Below the pieces are notes generated by a model that was given only the letters and a program-made list of their open reading frames with translations, had not been told where the DNA came from and ran no database searches. The position numbers and the translations under genes were made by a program. This document shows, piece after piece, positions 23,323-35,854 of a DNA stretch of 64,000 bases (the stretch's first letter is position 1; each line of letters starts with the position of its first letter). The stretch lies in contig OY821518.1 of the NCBI GenBank assembly GCA_963682025.1, positions 230,225,848 to 230,289,847 on the forward strand. Direction: 5' to 3'. Source of the DNA: Cordilura impudica. Its lineage: Eukaryota > Arthropoda > Insecta > Diptera > Scathophagidae.

Positions 23323-24325
23323 TTACCCTACACCCCAGTGTACAGAGGGTATATATAAGTTTGTCATTCCGTTTGTAATAATTAGAAAAAAAATTCTGGA
23401 GATCCTTATAACAAGTGGAGTTGATATGGCGATGTCCGTCTGTCCGTCTGTGGAAATCACGATGACAACATCAAGCGGGTAGCTAGGGTGCTCGTTTGCA
23501 TAAAAAATTATGCACTTACTTTCTGACAACTTTGCTATTTAAAATCGTCCAAATCGGTTGAATAGGGCCCGAGATCTGAATGAAGAACTAAAAAAAGTCT
23601 TGAAAAAATATGATTTTCTATGTTGTTCTTGTCACGATCACGGCCTCAATAGGACAGCTAGGAATATCACTTTTAGTGAGAATGATTCACCAAGATCATG
23701 GAAAGTTTTGTGTTTCAAAAATCATTAAAATCGGTGGAACAGGTCTAGGGAAATCTCTGAAAAAGTAAAAAAAAATGAAAAATATGATGTTTCTATAATG
23801 TTCTTGTTGTTATTCTAATTCTATGACAAATAGCTGGACTTGTTGTTTTTGTGGTAGTTGTGGTAATAATATTATAAAAACTAACCCTTGTAAATTTTTT
23901 TTATCAACTCTGGTAGAAAAATTTTAAAGTTTCCATTGTTTTGGCATCACTAAAAAAAATTGTTAAATAATTTTTGTCATCGCCACGAGCCTGAATGCTA
24001 AGTTGCAGATCGATTGAGTTACGGGAACGGAGTTAAAAGTCAATCCGAAATTTTTTCGACAAGTATACAGTACGAGTTAATATAAAGGGAGTAAAAATTC
24101 ACCAACATCTAAAGTAAATAATGTCAAACTACCTCTATAGTTGTTAATAAAAAAAAACAATGGAAATTTACCAAACAAAATTTTATGTATTAATTTATTT
24201 AAAGAAAAACACGAAAATAACTTTTGATGTTGTATTTTTTGTGTGTATGTTCATTACAATACATTACATTACATTAAATAACAAAATAATATACATACAT
24301 ATATTCTATACATGTATATTCATAA

Positions 24326-26178
24326 CTAGATGTAACCCGGTGTGCTTCGCTACACCCTCCCCCTCCCCCGCCCCCTTCCGAATCGTTATGAAAGGGCTCA
24401 CGCAAAGTCCCAAGTCTCTCACTAATACAGTAATTCAGATATATCACATTTGTTATTAAGTTTGTGTGGGGGTGCCATGCGCATTTGTCTAATCCCGCCC
24501 ATTTTTTTGTCTGACTACTCACGTTAATAATAGATGACCTGAGACAAATTTGCAAAGCTTTCTCTATCATAGTACTTAATATATATGATATTAAAAATTT
24601 ATTTTGTATGGGAGGTGCAACGCCCATTAAAAATATTAAAAAAATTTAAGGCTGCAGCACTCCCATATCCGTAGTAAGACTCTGTGAAAATTTCAGGAAT
24701 ATCAGATGAGTAGTTACGGAGATTATCTCCTACAAACAAACAAACACGCATTACCTCTTTATTATGCTAGTATAGATTATTAGTATAGATTTTTTTTCAG
24801 TGCTTGCTGATGCTGATATACAATGTTTTTTGTTTTTTCATTCGGTACAACAATTATCAGATTTTTCGGCGTTCCTACCCTGGAGCAAGGTACATGTAGC
24901 TGCCCATGAGAAGAAGATGGATTATCCATATTAGATCTGGCAACACTTAACTATTGGCCTTGAACTTAGAATATCATTTGGCAATTTTTGTTTTTATCGA
25001 TTTTTGTTTTTGCCCATTTTTAATTTTAAAGATTTTTGTTTTTGGGCGATTTTTATTTTTTTTCGCGATTTTTGCGTTTGGCGATTTTTGATTTTGGCGA
25101 TATATTTTCCACGACAAATCACATTGATAAGTAATGTACTTGTCAAAAGACTGTTGCTTTCGTAGTACATCATATTTTTAATATAGGAGGTGCCACGCCC
25201 ACTTATCCCATCCCGCCCAATTTTTATTGGACTCCTCACATTAATATCTAATGGACACGTGCAAAATGTCGATCCTTTCCCAATTATATGATATTAGATA
25301 TCTACTTTACATGGGCGGTGCTACGCCCACTGCTTCGATCACGCCCATTTTTTTGTTCGACTAATAACACAAAGAACCTATGGGCTCACGTAAAGCCACA
25401 AAGCTCTCTCTTTTACAGTACTCCAAATATATGACATTAAATAGTTACTTTGCATGGGGAGTGCCACGCCCATTGGTGTGAACCCGCAAATTTTTTATCT
25501 GACTACTCATATTAAGATCTGATGGTGTCTTGCAAAGTGTCAAAGCTTTAATTTTTTAGTACACCAGTTATATGATATCATATATATACTTTTTACGGGC
25601 GGTGCCACGCCCACTGCTCCGATCACGCCCATTTTTTGTCTCACTTATCACATGAATATCTTATGGGCTCACACAAAGTCCCAAGACTCTCACTAAACCA
25701 GTACTCCAGATATATGGCATTTTATATTTAATTTGTATGGCAGGTGTCACGCCTATTGGTCCAATACTGCCCATTTTTTGTCCGACACCAGAAAAATTTG
25801 AAAAGCTCTCTCTATCACAGTACTCGAGATATATAATATTGAATAATTACTTGTATGGGAGGTACCACGTCCACTTGTCCGATCCTGCCCATTTCCGGCG
25901 TAGCTTCTAATATTAACAATAGGTGGCCTCACACAAATTTGCAAAGCTCTCCCTATCATAGTACTCAATATATGTATATGAAATTAAAAATTTACTTTCT
26001 GTGGGAGGTGCCACGCCCACTAAAAATATTTAAAAAATTATAGCCTATAGCACTTCGAATATCCGCAGGAAGACTCTATGAAAATTTCAGGAATATCAGA
26101 TGGGTAGTTACGGAGATTACCTCCTACAAACAAACAAACAAACAAACACACATTACCTCTTTATAATATTAGTATAGA
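24326..26178 (-). mobile_element. Helitron composite with a helicase remnant
   Basis: Canonical termini on the minus strand: 5' TCTATACTAATATTATAAAG at 26178 and 3' GGGTTACATCTAG at 24326, flanked by A (24325) and T (26179). A second 5'-end-like TCTATACTAG lies at 24776, so 24326-24776 (451 bp) could be a separate short Helitron joined head to tail. The interior carries repeated GGTGCCACGCCCA boxes spaced 100-150 bp apart, the GATTTTTGTTTTTG minisatellite (about 24980-25100) and the end of a helicase gene. A second copy of the same composite is at 59116-60653. Confidence 0.7.
24812..24945 (-). pseudogene. Helitron helicase (PIF1-type) C-terminal remnant
   Basis: The minus strand reads SNMDNPSSSHGQLHVPCSRV, then GTPKNLIIVVPN and EKTKNIVYQ. 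This is the end of the RepHel helicase of insect Helitrons, whose helicase motif VI has the form 'GQLYVA(C/L)SRV', followed by '...L.v..P.gkTkNvVY'. RepHel unwinds and strand-transfers the element. The Rep nuclease and helicase motifs I-V are absent. Confidence 0.65.
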
Positions 26179-28060
26179 TAAGCGCACGTTAGAAATAAAT
26201 CGGTATATTAAATATTTTATTTATATAAAATTCTCCAATATGTATTTTATTTCGGGAAAATACATTTCTTTTGTATTAACAAACAGAGTGTCACTTCCTT
26301 TTGCTTGGTGTTGCTATGCCACAGTAGATGGCGTCGCAATTTTTGTTCAAATTAGCTTTGCAATCGTTATTTCTATTTTAACATGAATGTCAACATTTTC
26401 AATTAGATATCAAACACAACAATGTTAAGAGTATACACAGGGCTGGTCTTTTATTTCATATGTTTTTCCATTATTATTTTACAATTATGACCATAAGTTT
26501 GGCATATTAACTTTTTGTTGTGTTTACAAAATAGAGTTACCGAGTTCATCAATGAGTTTTTTTTTTTTTTTTTGCTTTCAAAACAGTTCAACATAGTTAT
26601 ATAAAATTATTATTCTGCTTTACGTACAAAATATCTGATTGCGATTTCATATAATTTTTAGAATTTGTTTTAATTACTAAAGCATTACTATTGACATAAA
26701 TACAAAATTGCACCTTTTAAATTTTCCATTCAAATTTAAGAAAATATCAATTCTAAAAATTGGAATCCAGATTTCCAATTATAAATTAGAAAATATCAAT
26801 TGAATTTCAGAAAATCATATTAAAACGTCGGAAATAATAATTTTATATTTAGAAGACATCAATTGAATTTTTAAAATATAAATTTTATTCTTTAAACATA
26901 AATTGAAATTTAGAAAACATAAAATATGTTTAAATTTAAAAACTAAACTGAAATTTAAAAAAATAATTCGATTAAAGAGACATTAATAGCATTTCAGGAT
27001 AAGAAAATATTAATTTAAATTCAATGAAGTTTAGAAAACCTCAAATGATATTTAAGAATTGCGAACATAAAAATTGTTACATAAATAAAATTTTAATAAT
27101 AATAAAGCGCAATTTGATGAGAATGTTATTTATATATTATTTTTCACAATTTTTTTGGGTGTAAATTTTAAGTTTTTTAGAAAATGAAGATAACAAATTA
27201 TTTTATTTATAATTTTTGGGACATTTGGTTTTTTGCGTTTGGAATCCCTAATTTGAACCAGTGTTCATGATGACTTCAAAATTTGACTTCATGGAAGGCA
27301 AGGTAAAACCCAAATCATTGAAGTTCGATAGTAATAATAAAATATGTTTTATTAACATAATTTAATTCAAAATAAAAAGTTGGCATCACTGGGTTAGATT
27401 TTGTATTGTATTGGAAAAAAATAGTGAAAACTTCCTTTTAGTATGTAAAAAAAATTTTATTGTCCAAATATGGCAATATTTTAACAAAAAAAAATTGAGA
27501 GAGCTTTTTTTTGGTTATTATTTTGTTACTCGATCCGACCTATACGGCCCCAATGAAGAATTATTTGGCCAGTTAAAAGAAACTATACAGCCATTTCCAA
27601 TTGGCATGATTTAATGCGTATAGCCACCCTACACAACCGTTATCTTTGCAATGGAGGTTAGGGCGAGCTATTTAATTAGCAAAAACCAAATTAAACGAGA
27701 ACTTATGTCATATAACCGGAAACGCATGCATATAGGTATATAACCTATATGCATGCCGATCAGCAACCACGATGACCAAAAGCAAACACCGAAACGTGTT
27801 TTCTTTTATCCGAAATAATAGAAAAGATGAAAACGACCTTTCCTCGCTGGAGCGTAAATTACTAATGTGAGAGAGCTCTATATACCAACTCTTGGAATAA
27901 ACAAAAATCCAGATCAAACCAAAGAATTTGCTGAAATAATTTAGAATTAAGTTTAACAAATTGTTTACTTTTTCAAATATTTTGTTTACATTTATTATCA
28001 AAACTCAAACCGAGGTGGAGGGTATCAACAATTCGGTACAGCCGAATTTAACACTCTTAC

Positions 28061-29474
28061 AAAGAGGCTTTAAAATTTTTCTTACTTCAGTTAACTTCTC
28101 TATTTTGTCTTGAAACAATTGATTTAACTTTATGCCTCAACCTCCTCAATGTCATTACCAATGTCCTCACCAGAAGACGAATCTAGTTAGCTTTCATCAG
28201 CAGCAATAACTCTCTGTTCGATATTATTTATTGAATGGCCAAAACAAGATATATATATCTTTTGGTTCATTTTATATTTGCTCCACCTTCAGTGCTATCA
28301 ACTTTGTAAGTTGTCACAATTTAAAAGAAGAAATACTTTCAATAGATATTCCATTGAAAAAGTCTACAAGTCGAAAGCAAAAGTCGACTTATCAAATTTT
28401 TAGAGAACTCCTTCTTGCTTGGAAACTAATTGAAAACTGGTCTTTAAAAACGTGTTAAAGTGGCAGGAAGATAATCACCCCTCTTCTTGAAACCACTATC
28501 ACAAAAAAAAAACTCGTAAATGAAAAAATTCTTAAATCTACGAGTTTTTTTGCTGTTCTCTAATTTCAATAAGAATATTTTTTCTCGTTTTAATTCACAT
28601 AGAAAAGGCTTTGTGAAATCAAAACAAATGACCTTTTTTTCTACTAAGCAGGTCTTAAAAGATAAAAAAAACTAATTGATATTTAAACTCTAACATGTTT
28701 TTTATTGAACCTTGTCATTATTTTAAAAAATTTTACATTAATTCTATGAAAAAAAACGATTTTAAAAACGTCTACGTTTTGCGCTGATTTAAAAACAAAA
28801 ACTCGTAATCAGTAGTAAATGTTAATAAAACACACTTTTGGAGATGATGTTGTTCTATAACTATAATAAAAACTTTTTATTTGCACAATCTATTTTCCAT
28901 TATAATTTTTTCAATTATAACATAGATAATAATATTTCACTCAAATCACATATTTTTATTTTTTTTTTTTTTTTTGCATATGACTGCCACAACTTTGTTT
29001 ATGTTCGAAACAGTAGTGATGCCAGTCAAATCCAATTTATTTGAATTTCGAATTTTCTTTGATGATGCCTAACTTATTTCAAAAAGAGAATTCATTCTTA
29101 ATTGAATGGAATTGAAGAATAAAAACAATTAAATGAACAAGTAAATTGTTATTTTAAAAGAAAATATTTTTTTTTTTACTTTCTTTATAATCTTACATAT
29201 GGTTCTGAAGCTAAGCCATATGTTTCATGTCATTTGATAATAAAAAATATGATTTCGGAAAATACTTCGAAAATATAAAATTTGTGTTTTCAGGAAACCC
29301 AAAATTTCAATTTCATGTTATTTCAAATTCATTCTTATTCAAATAACAACGTTTCAAGAACAGGGCTGAATATTGTATTATATTAAACAACATATAAAGT
29401 ATCAGCTGTATTTATATCAAATGAAGTTAAACAAGGAGGATTGTGCTATTTTTAAGGACAAGTCAAAACTATTA
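28061..29474. other. AT-rich interval, no gene recognised
   Basis: A hairpin-like AACTCGTAAAT/ATCTACGAGTT pair lies near 28512-28550. There are no coding families. Short frames at 28231-28458 and 28838-29044 have no recognisable motifs. Confidence 0.4.
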
Positions 29475-30965
29475 AAGGAAAGTTAGGGAAAATAGAATAC
29501 AATTTTCATAAGAAGATTTTAAACTTAGAAATTTCACAAACGAACACCAACATAAAACTGATCAAGCGGAAAATATACAATCTTGCTGCTGGAATTGAAA
29601 AAATGTTAGAAAATGAAGACTACAGAGCATTCATAAACGAACAAAAGGACAGAGCAAAACACATAACTAAAAATATTAAACAGACAAAAATTGAAAAAAT
29701 TAACACACTGAAAGAAAATCCTTTTAAATTCCATGGATTTATTTTTAATGAAAATTGGTTTGAAAATAAAACTAAAGTTCAGATTCCAATGGAGTATAAA
29801 TGGATGTTATCCATTTACCATTAGATGAAGACAATTTCTCCCCGGTACATATAATAGCTGATATTGAACAATGCATACATGTCATGGGTGATAATGACGA
29901 CAAAGATGTAGCTAGAACAAAATTAGCAAATAAAGTGAGTGTATTTAAAAGAAAAATACAGAAGACGGAAAAAGAAAAATTTATCATCACAATATATAAA
30001 AAGAAGTTTCTGAAACAACACGAAGACATTATTATTATACAGGCAGACAAAGGTAATAAAACGATCGCAATATATAAAAAGGATTATGAGAGAAAATGAG
30101 AAACCTACTAGAGGACAAAAAAAACTTACAAAACATTAAGAGCAGATCCAACTACTAAATTACAGAAACAAAATAATAACATAATATCCAATCTCTATAA
30201 TAACGAATATATCGATTTATGGCAAAAACGTCAATTACTTTGCTCAGCAGCCACGGCCACTCGAATTTATGGACTACCCAAAGTCCACAAAATTGGAACA
30301 CCTCTGAGGCCAATAGTATCCTCAATTCAGGTACCATGTTACCAACTATCAAAATATGTAGGAAAAATATTAAAACACATTATTTCGGAAAAATATAATG
30401 TAAAAAACTCTTTAGATGTGAAACAACAACTAAGTAGTTACAAACTTAACACGAATGACGTATTTGTATCCTTTGATGTTATTTCATTATTTACTAATAT
30501 CCCAGTCCACATGGCGATTAAAACGATTATGACGAAATGGAACACCATTAGAAATTTCACAAAAATATCAAGTTCCATATTCCTACAAATATTAAACTTC
30601 TGCCTAAATGATAACAATTATTTTATATACGGTGATAAAATATATAATCAAATTTTCGGTATGCCAATGGGCAACCCCCTTTCTCCAACAATAGCAGATA
30701 TAATACTTGACAGTCTACTTGACAATGCGATTGCTAAACTAAAAAACAAAAACTTTCATATAAAATACATAATTAAATATGTAGATGACATACTTGCTAT
30801 CATAAATAATGATGACAAAGACGAAATATTATCCACCCTAAATAGCTTTCACCCTAAGATCCAATTTACAATGGAGATGGAAAAGAATATGGAAATTGCC
30901 TATTTAGACACTAAACTTCACCGAAGTGGCAACAAAATAATATTTGATTGGTATGCTAAAGTATA
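29475..30965 (+). pseudogene. Penelope-like element reverse transcriptase, truncated and frameshifted
   Basis: Penelope-like elements encode an RT fused to a GIY-YIG endonuclease. The N-terminal part (29475-29824, frame 2) is a basic leader. The frame then changes near 29805, and the RT runs from 29800 to 30965 with a local double shift at 30097-30124. Blocks seen: DIIIIQADKGNKTI, YGLPKVHKIGTPLRPIVSSI (RT1), VSFDVISLFTNIP (RT3), GMPMGNPLSPTIADI (RT4) and the catalytic KYVDDILAI (RT5), then IAYLDTKLH. The sequence is cut by a HINE at 30966, just after DWYAKV, so the linker and GIY-YIG domain are gone. The next block of the same family appears separately at 38142-38569. Confidence 0.85.
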
Positions 30966-31383
30966 GGATACCCTATACCATGCGTTTAGAGACCCTACCC
31001 CATAGGCCCAACTAACTGGACATAGAAAATAAGCTAAACCAAATTTGAGTGGGATTTTTATAAATTTTTTTGTCTGCAGATATGAAAAAGTTCATATCGG
31101 ATGCTATATCTATATGGGGACTAGGCCCAAAAATGGACCGATCCTGACCATGTTTGGTAAGGTCTCTTGTATTTTGCAAAAATATATACAAACAAAATTT
31201 TAGAAGAATCAGTGCAATATTTTTGTTTTTTGATAGATTTAAGTGAAGATCGGGAAGCAGCTCTATATGGGGCCTATGACTAAGAGTTGTCCCACAGGGA
31301 TGATTTTTGGACTACTGATTAATGGATGTAATAAACACATACAAACCCAATTTGACTAAGATTTATATGATAATTTGGATCGA
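30966..31383 (-). mobile_element. HINE-A fragment cutting the Penelope RT
   Basis: Starts inside the 3' subterminal repeat (GATACCCTATACCATGCG), so the hairpin is missing, and breaks off at about 31383 within the 5' half. Minus orientation. Confidence 0.7.
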
Positions 31384-31510
31384 TTCATAGTTCAGCAACC
31401 CAACAACCAACATATAACATCACCTAACACTCAAGTTCTGGTAGAGGCGATACGTTCATTGGCGAACGTTTTGTGCTCAAAAGATGTTGCCTGAAGGCAA
31501 GGCCGGCGCC

Positions 31511-32138
31511 ATGTCCAAACAAGTTTGGACACAAAAAAAATAATAAAACAAAAAAAAAAAAAAAGGATTCATAACTTTTATTATTTTTAATATTACTCAT
31601 AATATTAGCTTAAGAAAATCGCTTAAAAATTTGAAATCACCTATAATTGAATTACTAGTTACCAACATTTAAATTTAGTACTCGTTGCAAGAAATATCGA
31701 AACTTACATTCAGCCGTTTCAAATTTGTTAAACCGAGGCATTAAAAAATTGAACAGCAAATTCATAAGTTAATTACCATTTTGATTTTCAACGAAATACA
31801 TTCATCGCTTGAATTATTAAATAAATTGTGAAAGAATTTAAAATATTAAACATCAGCCTTTTTTCTTTAGAAAGGCAATTCCAACAAGGTGAGCATCCCA
31901 AATTCCCCACACATTTAAAGTTAAATAAAAGAAACTAATTTTCCCTTTTTTTTTTCTTTTATTTCCCATAACCCCAATTATAATTACTCATAATCGAGTA
32001 ATTATAAAAAAAAAATCTCTTTTAGATTGGCCCCCCATCTAATTGTTATATCTCCAATCCAAAGAGATTTTTAATATTGTTAACCCAGAACAATACATGG
32101 TTTATTATTTTTTTTGTGTCCAAACTTGTTTGGACAGA
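31511..32138. repeat. TIR element whose ends are themselves palindromic
   Basis: The left end is TGTCCAAACAAGTTTGGACA followed by CAAAAAAAATAATAAA; the right end (32103-32138) is the inverse. Each terminus contains its own hairpin, TGTCCAAAC-AA-GTTTGGACA at the left and a TT-centred version at the right. The interior is AT-rich and non-coding, with a further inverted pair (TAATTACTCATAATCGAGTAATTA, shown here only by its ends, near 31980-32008). No matching target duplication was found. Confidence 0.6.
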
Positions 32139-32332
32139 ATGCCTTTTTAATTACAAATCAATATCAGGTCTAATTAGCTTAATAAAAATTTAACTTAAAG
32201 AAACTACAATTGACCAAATAATTATAATAGTTAACAAAATTCATCATATTTAGATCGGGCGGCTGTCAATTTTTGTGCAGAAAGAAAAAAGAAGCTTTGA
32301 ATACTTTGAATAATGTTACGGTATGGCTTAAT

Positions 32333-32520
32333 TGTTGTTGAAGAAACCATGACCAATGCTGAGTACTTTAATATTTTAAAAAATAGTTTGGTTCCATCAG
32401 TTAAAATTGGTTTGAATGGCGATTTTGTGTCTGTCCAAGATAATAACCACAAGCACTCCGTCCTTATTGTCCAATAATTGTTTTTGTACACAAGACCCAG
32501 TATATTTTTTGAAAAGGATT
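32333..32520 (+). pseudogene. Tc1-like transposase catalytic-region fragment
   Basis: The plus strand reads EETMTNAEYFNILKNSLVPS and, in the same frame, FVSVQDNNHKHSVLIVQ followed by a TAA (32475) and further decayed sequence. This matches the Tc1 region leading to the second catalytic Asp ('..i.g.m....Y...L...l.ps.......f.fqqDNdpkHts..v..wl'). The first Asp and the final Glu block are absent. Confidence 0.65.
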
Positions 32521-32639
32521 AAATTAAGAATACATCTATATTCGACTTTGACAATAAGTTGTCAGCAGAGTTCAGAAAAAAACACACACTGAATAAAAAA
32601 CTCGTACATATATGTAAACAAACATAACTTAGACCAACA

Positions 32640-33210
32640 TACACATATTTTTATTTTCATATCAATTATGTTTGTTTTTAAATTTTCTTCGGTGCCCAAC
32701 ACAACCATGACTGTGTTCGTTTTAATATTTCGTTATTTACACGAACATTTTTGTATCACGTACTTTTTGTTTCAATAACACATAAAGCACACATTTTTGA
32801 GTGTTGCTTTATTTGAAGTTCATGTTCTGGTACGTGTACTGAAAAAAAAACAGAACATGTACAATAAACACGACTTAAAATATAACTGAACTCGAACCTG
32901 TTTATTGTACATGTTCTGTTTTTTCTTACTACACGAGCCACAACACGACTTAAAATATAACTGAACTCGAACCTGTTTATTGTACATGTTCTGTTTTTTT
33001 TTCAGTACACGTACCAGAACATGATCTTCAAATAAAGCAACACTCAAAAATGTGTGCTTTATGTGTGATTGAAACAAAAAGTACGTGATACAAAAATGTT
33101 CGTGTAAATAACGAAATATTAAAACGAACACAGTCATAGTTGTGTTGGGCACCGTAGAAAATTTAGAAACGCACATAATTGATATGAAAATAAAGATATG
33201 TGTTGGCTAC
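32640..33210. repeat. Large inverted repeat built from LINE 3'-end sequence
   Basis: Arms of roughly 220 bp (about 32640-32862 and 32963-33205) are near-perfect inverses, sharing GTGCCCAACACAAC, CACGTACTTTTTGTTTCAAT and CATGTTCTGGTACGTGTACT. The centre holds a tandem duplication of about 76 bp (CACGACTTAAAATATAACTG at 32867 and 32943). The right arm is the trailer of the adjacent minus-strand LINE. Confidence 0.7.
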
Positions 33211-33965
33211 TTTTGAACAGAACATTGTGTGTTTCATGTGTGTATTTTCTGAACCTTGGTTGTCAGTCGAAAGACTTCTTAAACAAATAACAATTTTACA
33301 ATTTAAATACTCTTTCAGAGTATTACAACGGCCTATAAAATGTTCTATGTCTTCCTTTTCCTTCAAATTACAAAGTGAACATAAGTCTGATACATTTGAC
33401 TGATAATTATTACCATTAAGTTTAATAAGGTCATTTCTTGCCTTGAAAATCCACGTTATGTCTTCTAACCGTAACTCGTCTATCATGTAGCTGATTCCTG
33501 CCATTAGTTCAAGTTTTCTATACATTCTGCTTGTTTCAGCTGCTTTCATTAGAAGGGCTTGGTTATAGCTAGTTTTAAGTGCATATAATAAATTAATCCG
33601 ATTTTCAGCCCACTGTTTTTGATTGAGATTTTGCTCTGTCCATGAGATACCATAATCATAATCCTATTCTATTCATAGCATTCACCCATAGAATTTGCCG
33701 TCTAATAAGGATTTTAGAGAGTTGATTTGGAAGTCTTGATTTGTCTGTAGAACAAAGCTTTGTTTATATGCCTCAGGTGCAAGTCCAAAGTATACAGATG
33801 ACCATTTACTATTCCCGTTTCAAGTCTTAGCGTGTATGTTGGTGTAAAATTAGGAATCCTCAATATTTTCGTTAAAAAGTATAGCTGTAGTTTATCCACT
33901 TCATCGAACAAAAAGAATCTCCAGACTTGTGCGTTATAACTTTGTATTGCTCTACAAACTGCCAA

Positions 33966-34175
33966 AAAAAAAAAACACGGTTCAAAACCTCACGGCCGCC
34001 CTAAGTAGAAAAAATTTTCATATAGAAACAACCTATTCAATTAAAACATAACAATTATCACAATGTTCGATAAATCGCTGATGAAGGCTGAAATGCCAGA
34101 AACCGGTCCGATTAAGAATACAGTGCAGTTATGAATTTTTGAAATGTATGCTTTCTTCTTCTTTACCACGCACCA
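33966..34175 (+). mobile_element. Penelope-like element 3' fragment
   Basis: A non-LINE insert of about 200 bp between two LINE coding pieces. It contains TGATGAAGGCTGAAATGCC and GAAACCGGTCCGATTAAG, a signature found near the ends of Penelope-like elements. Assignment depends on the ribozyme motif it carries. Confidence 0.5.
34073..34113 (+). ncRNA. Hammerhead ribozyme motif of Penelope type
   Basis: All core pieces are present in order. Stem I is AATCG (34073-34077) with CGATT (34109-34113), 5 perfect pairs. The conserved CTGATGA is at 34078-34084. Stem II is GGC (34086-34088) with GCC (34095-34097) around a TGAAAT loop. GAAA starts at 34099. A minimal stem III, ACC/GGT, leads to the GTC cleavage triplet (34106-34108). 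Penelope-like elements are known to carry hammerheads with such a tiny stem III, which probably act as dimers. Self-cleavage here is inferred, not shown. Confidence 0.7.
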
Positions 34176-34959
34176 TTTAAAAAAAAAAAACAGTTTAGAG
34201 ATATCGAGGGTTTGTTCAAAATGTTGTTCCAGCTCTGATTTATGCTGCTTTTGGCAGAAGCGGTACTTATTTCAATTTATTTTTGGAAAATCATTTTGGT
34301 ATCAAGGTAACGCAAAGATAGCAAAGATTCTAATATCTTCTCCTCTAAAATACCATTTTTCATTTCGTGACATTCTTCCACCTCTTCTGAATATCATAAT
34401 CTCAGACTTACTTAAATTTACCTCGACATCCCACATTTTACAGTAATCTTCCAATTTTTATATCATTTTCTGCAAAACGTTTATATCATCAGCAAGAATA
34501 ACGATATCATCTGCATATAGCAACAGTTGTATATTTAAGTGTTCGATATTAAGTCCTCCTTCTAAAGAGTCATGAAGATCATTAAGATTGTGTCATGTCC
34601 CCCAGTAGTGACATATTTCTGTCAATACACACGTTGAAAATTGTTCTTCCTTTCTCAAGACTTAAATTTCCTTTTTGACACGTCGACAACCCTACGAAAA
34701 TTATAATACACCCCTGTGGGATATTTCATTTTGGGGTCAGGTAACCTAATTAGCCAATGAGAATGCGCGACGTGGCAAAAAAGTATAAAGAAGAAGAATT
34801 GGCACGCATGGAAAAAACGAGAAGCTTGGGTTTTTCGGTGAGGTAGGTCAGTTGGGGGATAAGATGTGAAAGGTGATAGAAAAAAATGATAGCTGATAGC
34901 AGAAAATAAGGGTTTGAAAAAGTGATAAAAGAATACAGTGACAGGTTAAGTTTGTGAAA

Positions 34960-35790
34960 AGCCATATAGACATACGGGTGTAAAATATAAAAAGAATTAA
35001 AAACATAGACCTATAAGGTTGAAATATCGAAGAAAACCTGAAAATAAAAAGGTATTGAAAGTTAACGAGAGTGATATATATTGTAACATATAGAAAAAAA
35101 ACCTGCAAATAAAAGATAGTAAAAATTAATAGCATGTAATGTAGAAACGTGAAGAAAACCTGAAAATAAAAGAAAATATATTAAAAGTTAACAATAGAGA
35201 CATAAAATGAAAAACATAGGAGAAAACCTGAAGATAAAAAGTACTGCTATTTAACAATATAGACATATAAGAAGGAAATCCTGAAAATAAAAAGTGTCAA
35301 AAATGAACAATGTAAAATATAAATTTAGAAAAAAATAAGTCCTGAAAGACAGTAAAAAGGATGAAAATTCAGTAATATGTATATAGAAATATAGACGTAA
35401 AATATCGAAGAAAACCTGAAAATAAAAAGTGTTAAAAATTAAGAATGTAAGATATAAATTTAGAAAAAATAAGACCTCAGAGACAGTAACAAGTATGAAA
35501 ATTTAGTAATATATAGAAATATAGACGTAAAATATAGAAAAACCCTGAAAATAAAAAGTGTTAAAAAATTAACCATGTAAAATATAGTAGAAAAACACGT
35601 GAATAATCTAACTTTGGTAACCTGAAAAGAAAAAAATGTAAAATATAAATTTTGTGAACATTGATAACCTGAAAAGAATAAGATAAAATATAAATTTCAT
35701 AGCAAATAAAACCTGAAAGAAATAACATGTAAATTTTGATCACCTGGAAAAAAAAGGTTACACTATGTTAAATTTGTAAGGTCGCAAAAA
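34960..35790. repeat. Minisatellite inside the LTR-like element
   Basis: Roughly 100-bp degenerate units with recurring AAATATAGAAGAAAACCTGA-like and AATAAAAAGTGTTAAAAATT-like segments. Copies are visible near 35090, 35160, 35270, 35400 and 35540. Confidence 0.6.
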
Positions 35791-35854
35791 AAATATACTT
35801 TTAAAATAGAGCCCAGAAAAGACAAAAACCTAAGAAAAGAAAAGTTTTTTTAAT

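Larger units (their letters stand above)
23323..28060 (+). mobile_element. HINE-B copy 2, interrupted by a Helitron
   Basis: Starts with TACCCTACACCCCAGTG and a GTCY block at 23434-23452. It ends with GGTGGAGGGTATC, the hairpin ATTCGG-TACA-GCCGAAT (28031-28047) and ACACTCTTAC, but the final TTGTTT is missing. Its own sequence occupies 23323-24325 and 26179-28060 and aligns, inverted, with 15991-19166. After removing the Helitron it is about 2.9 kb. Confidence 0.65.

Noticed and set aside
27411..28001. Frames within HINE-B copy 2
   Set aside because: Not preserved in the inverted copy 1 and without motifs.
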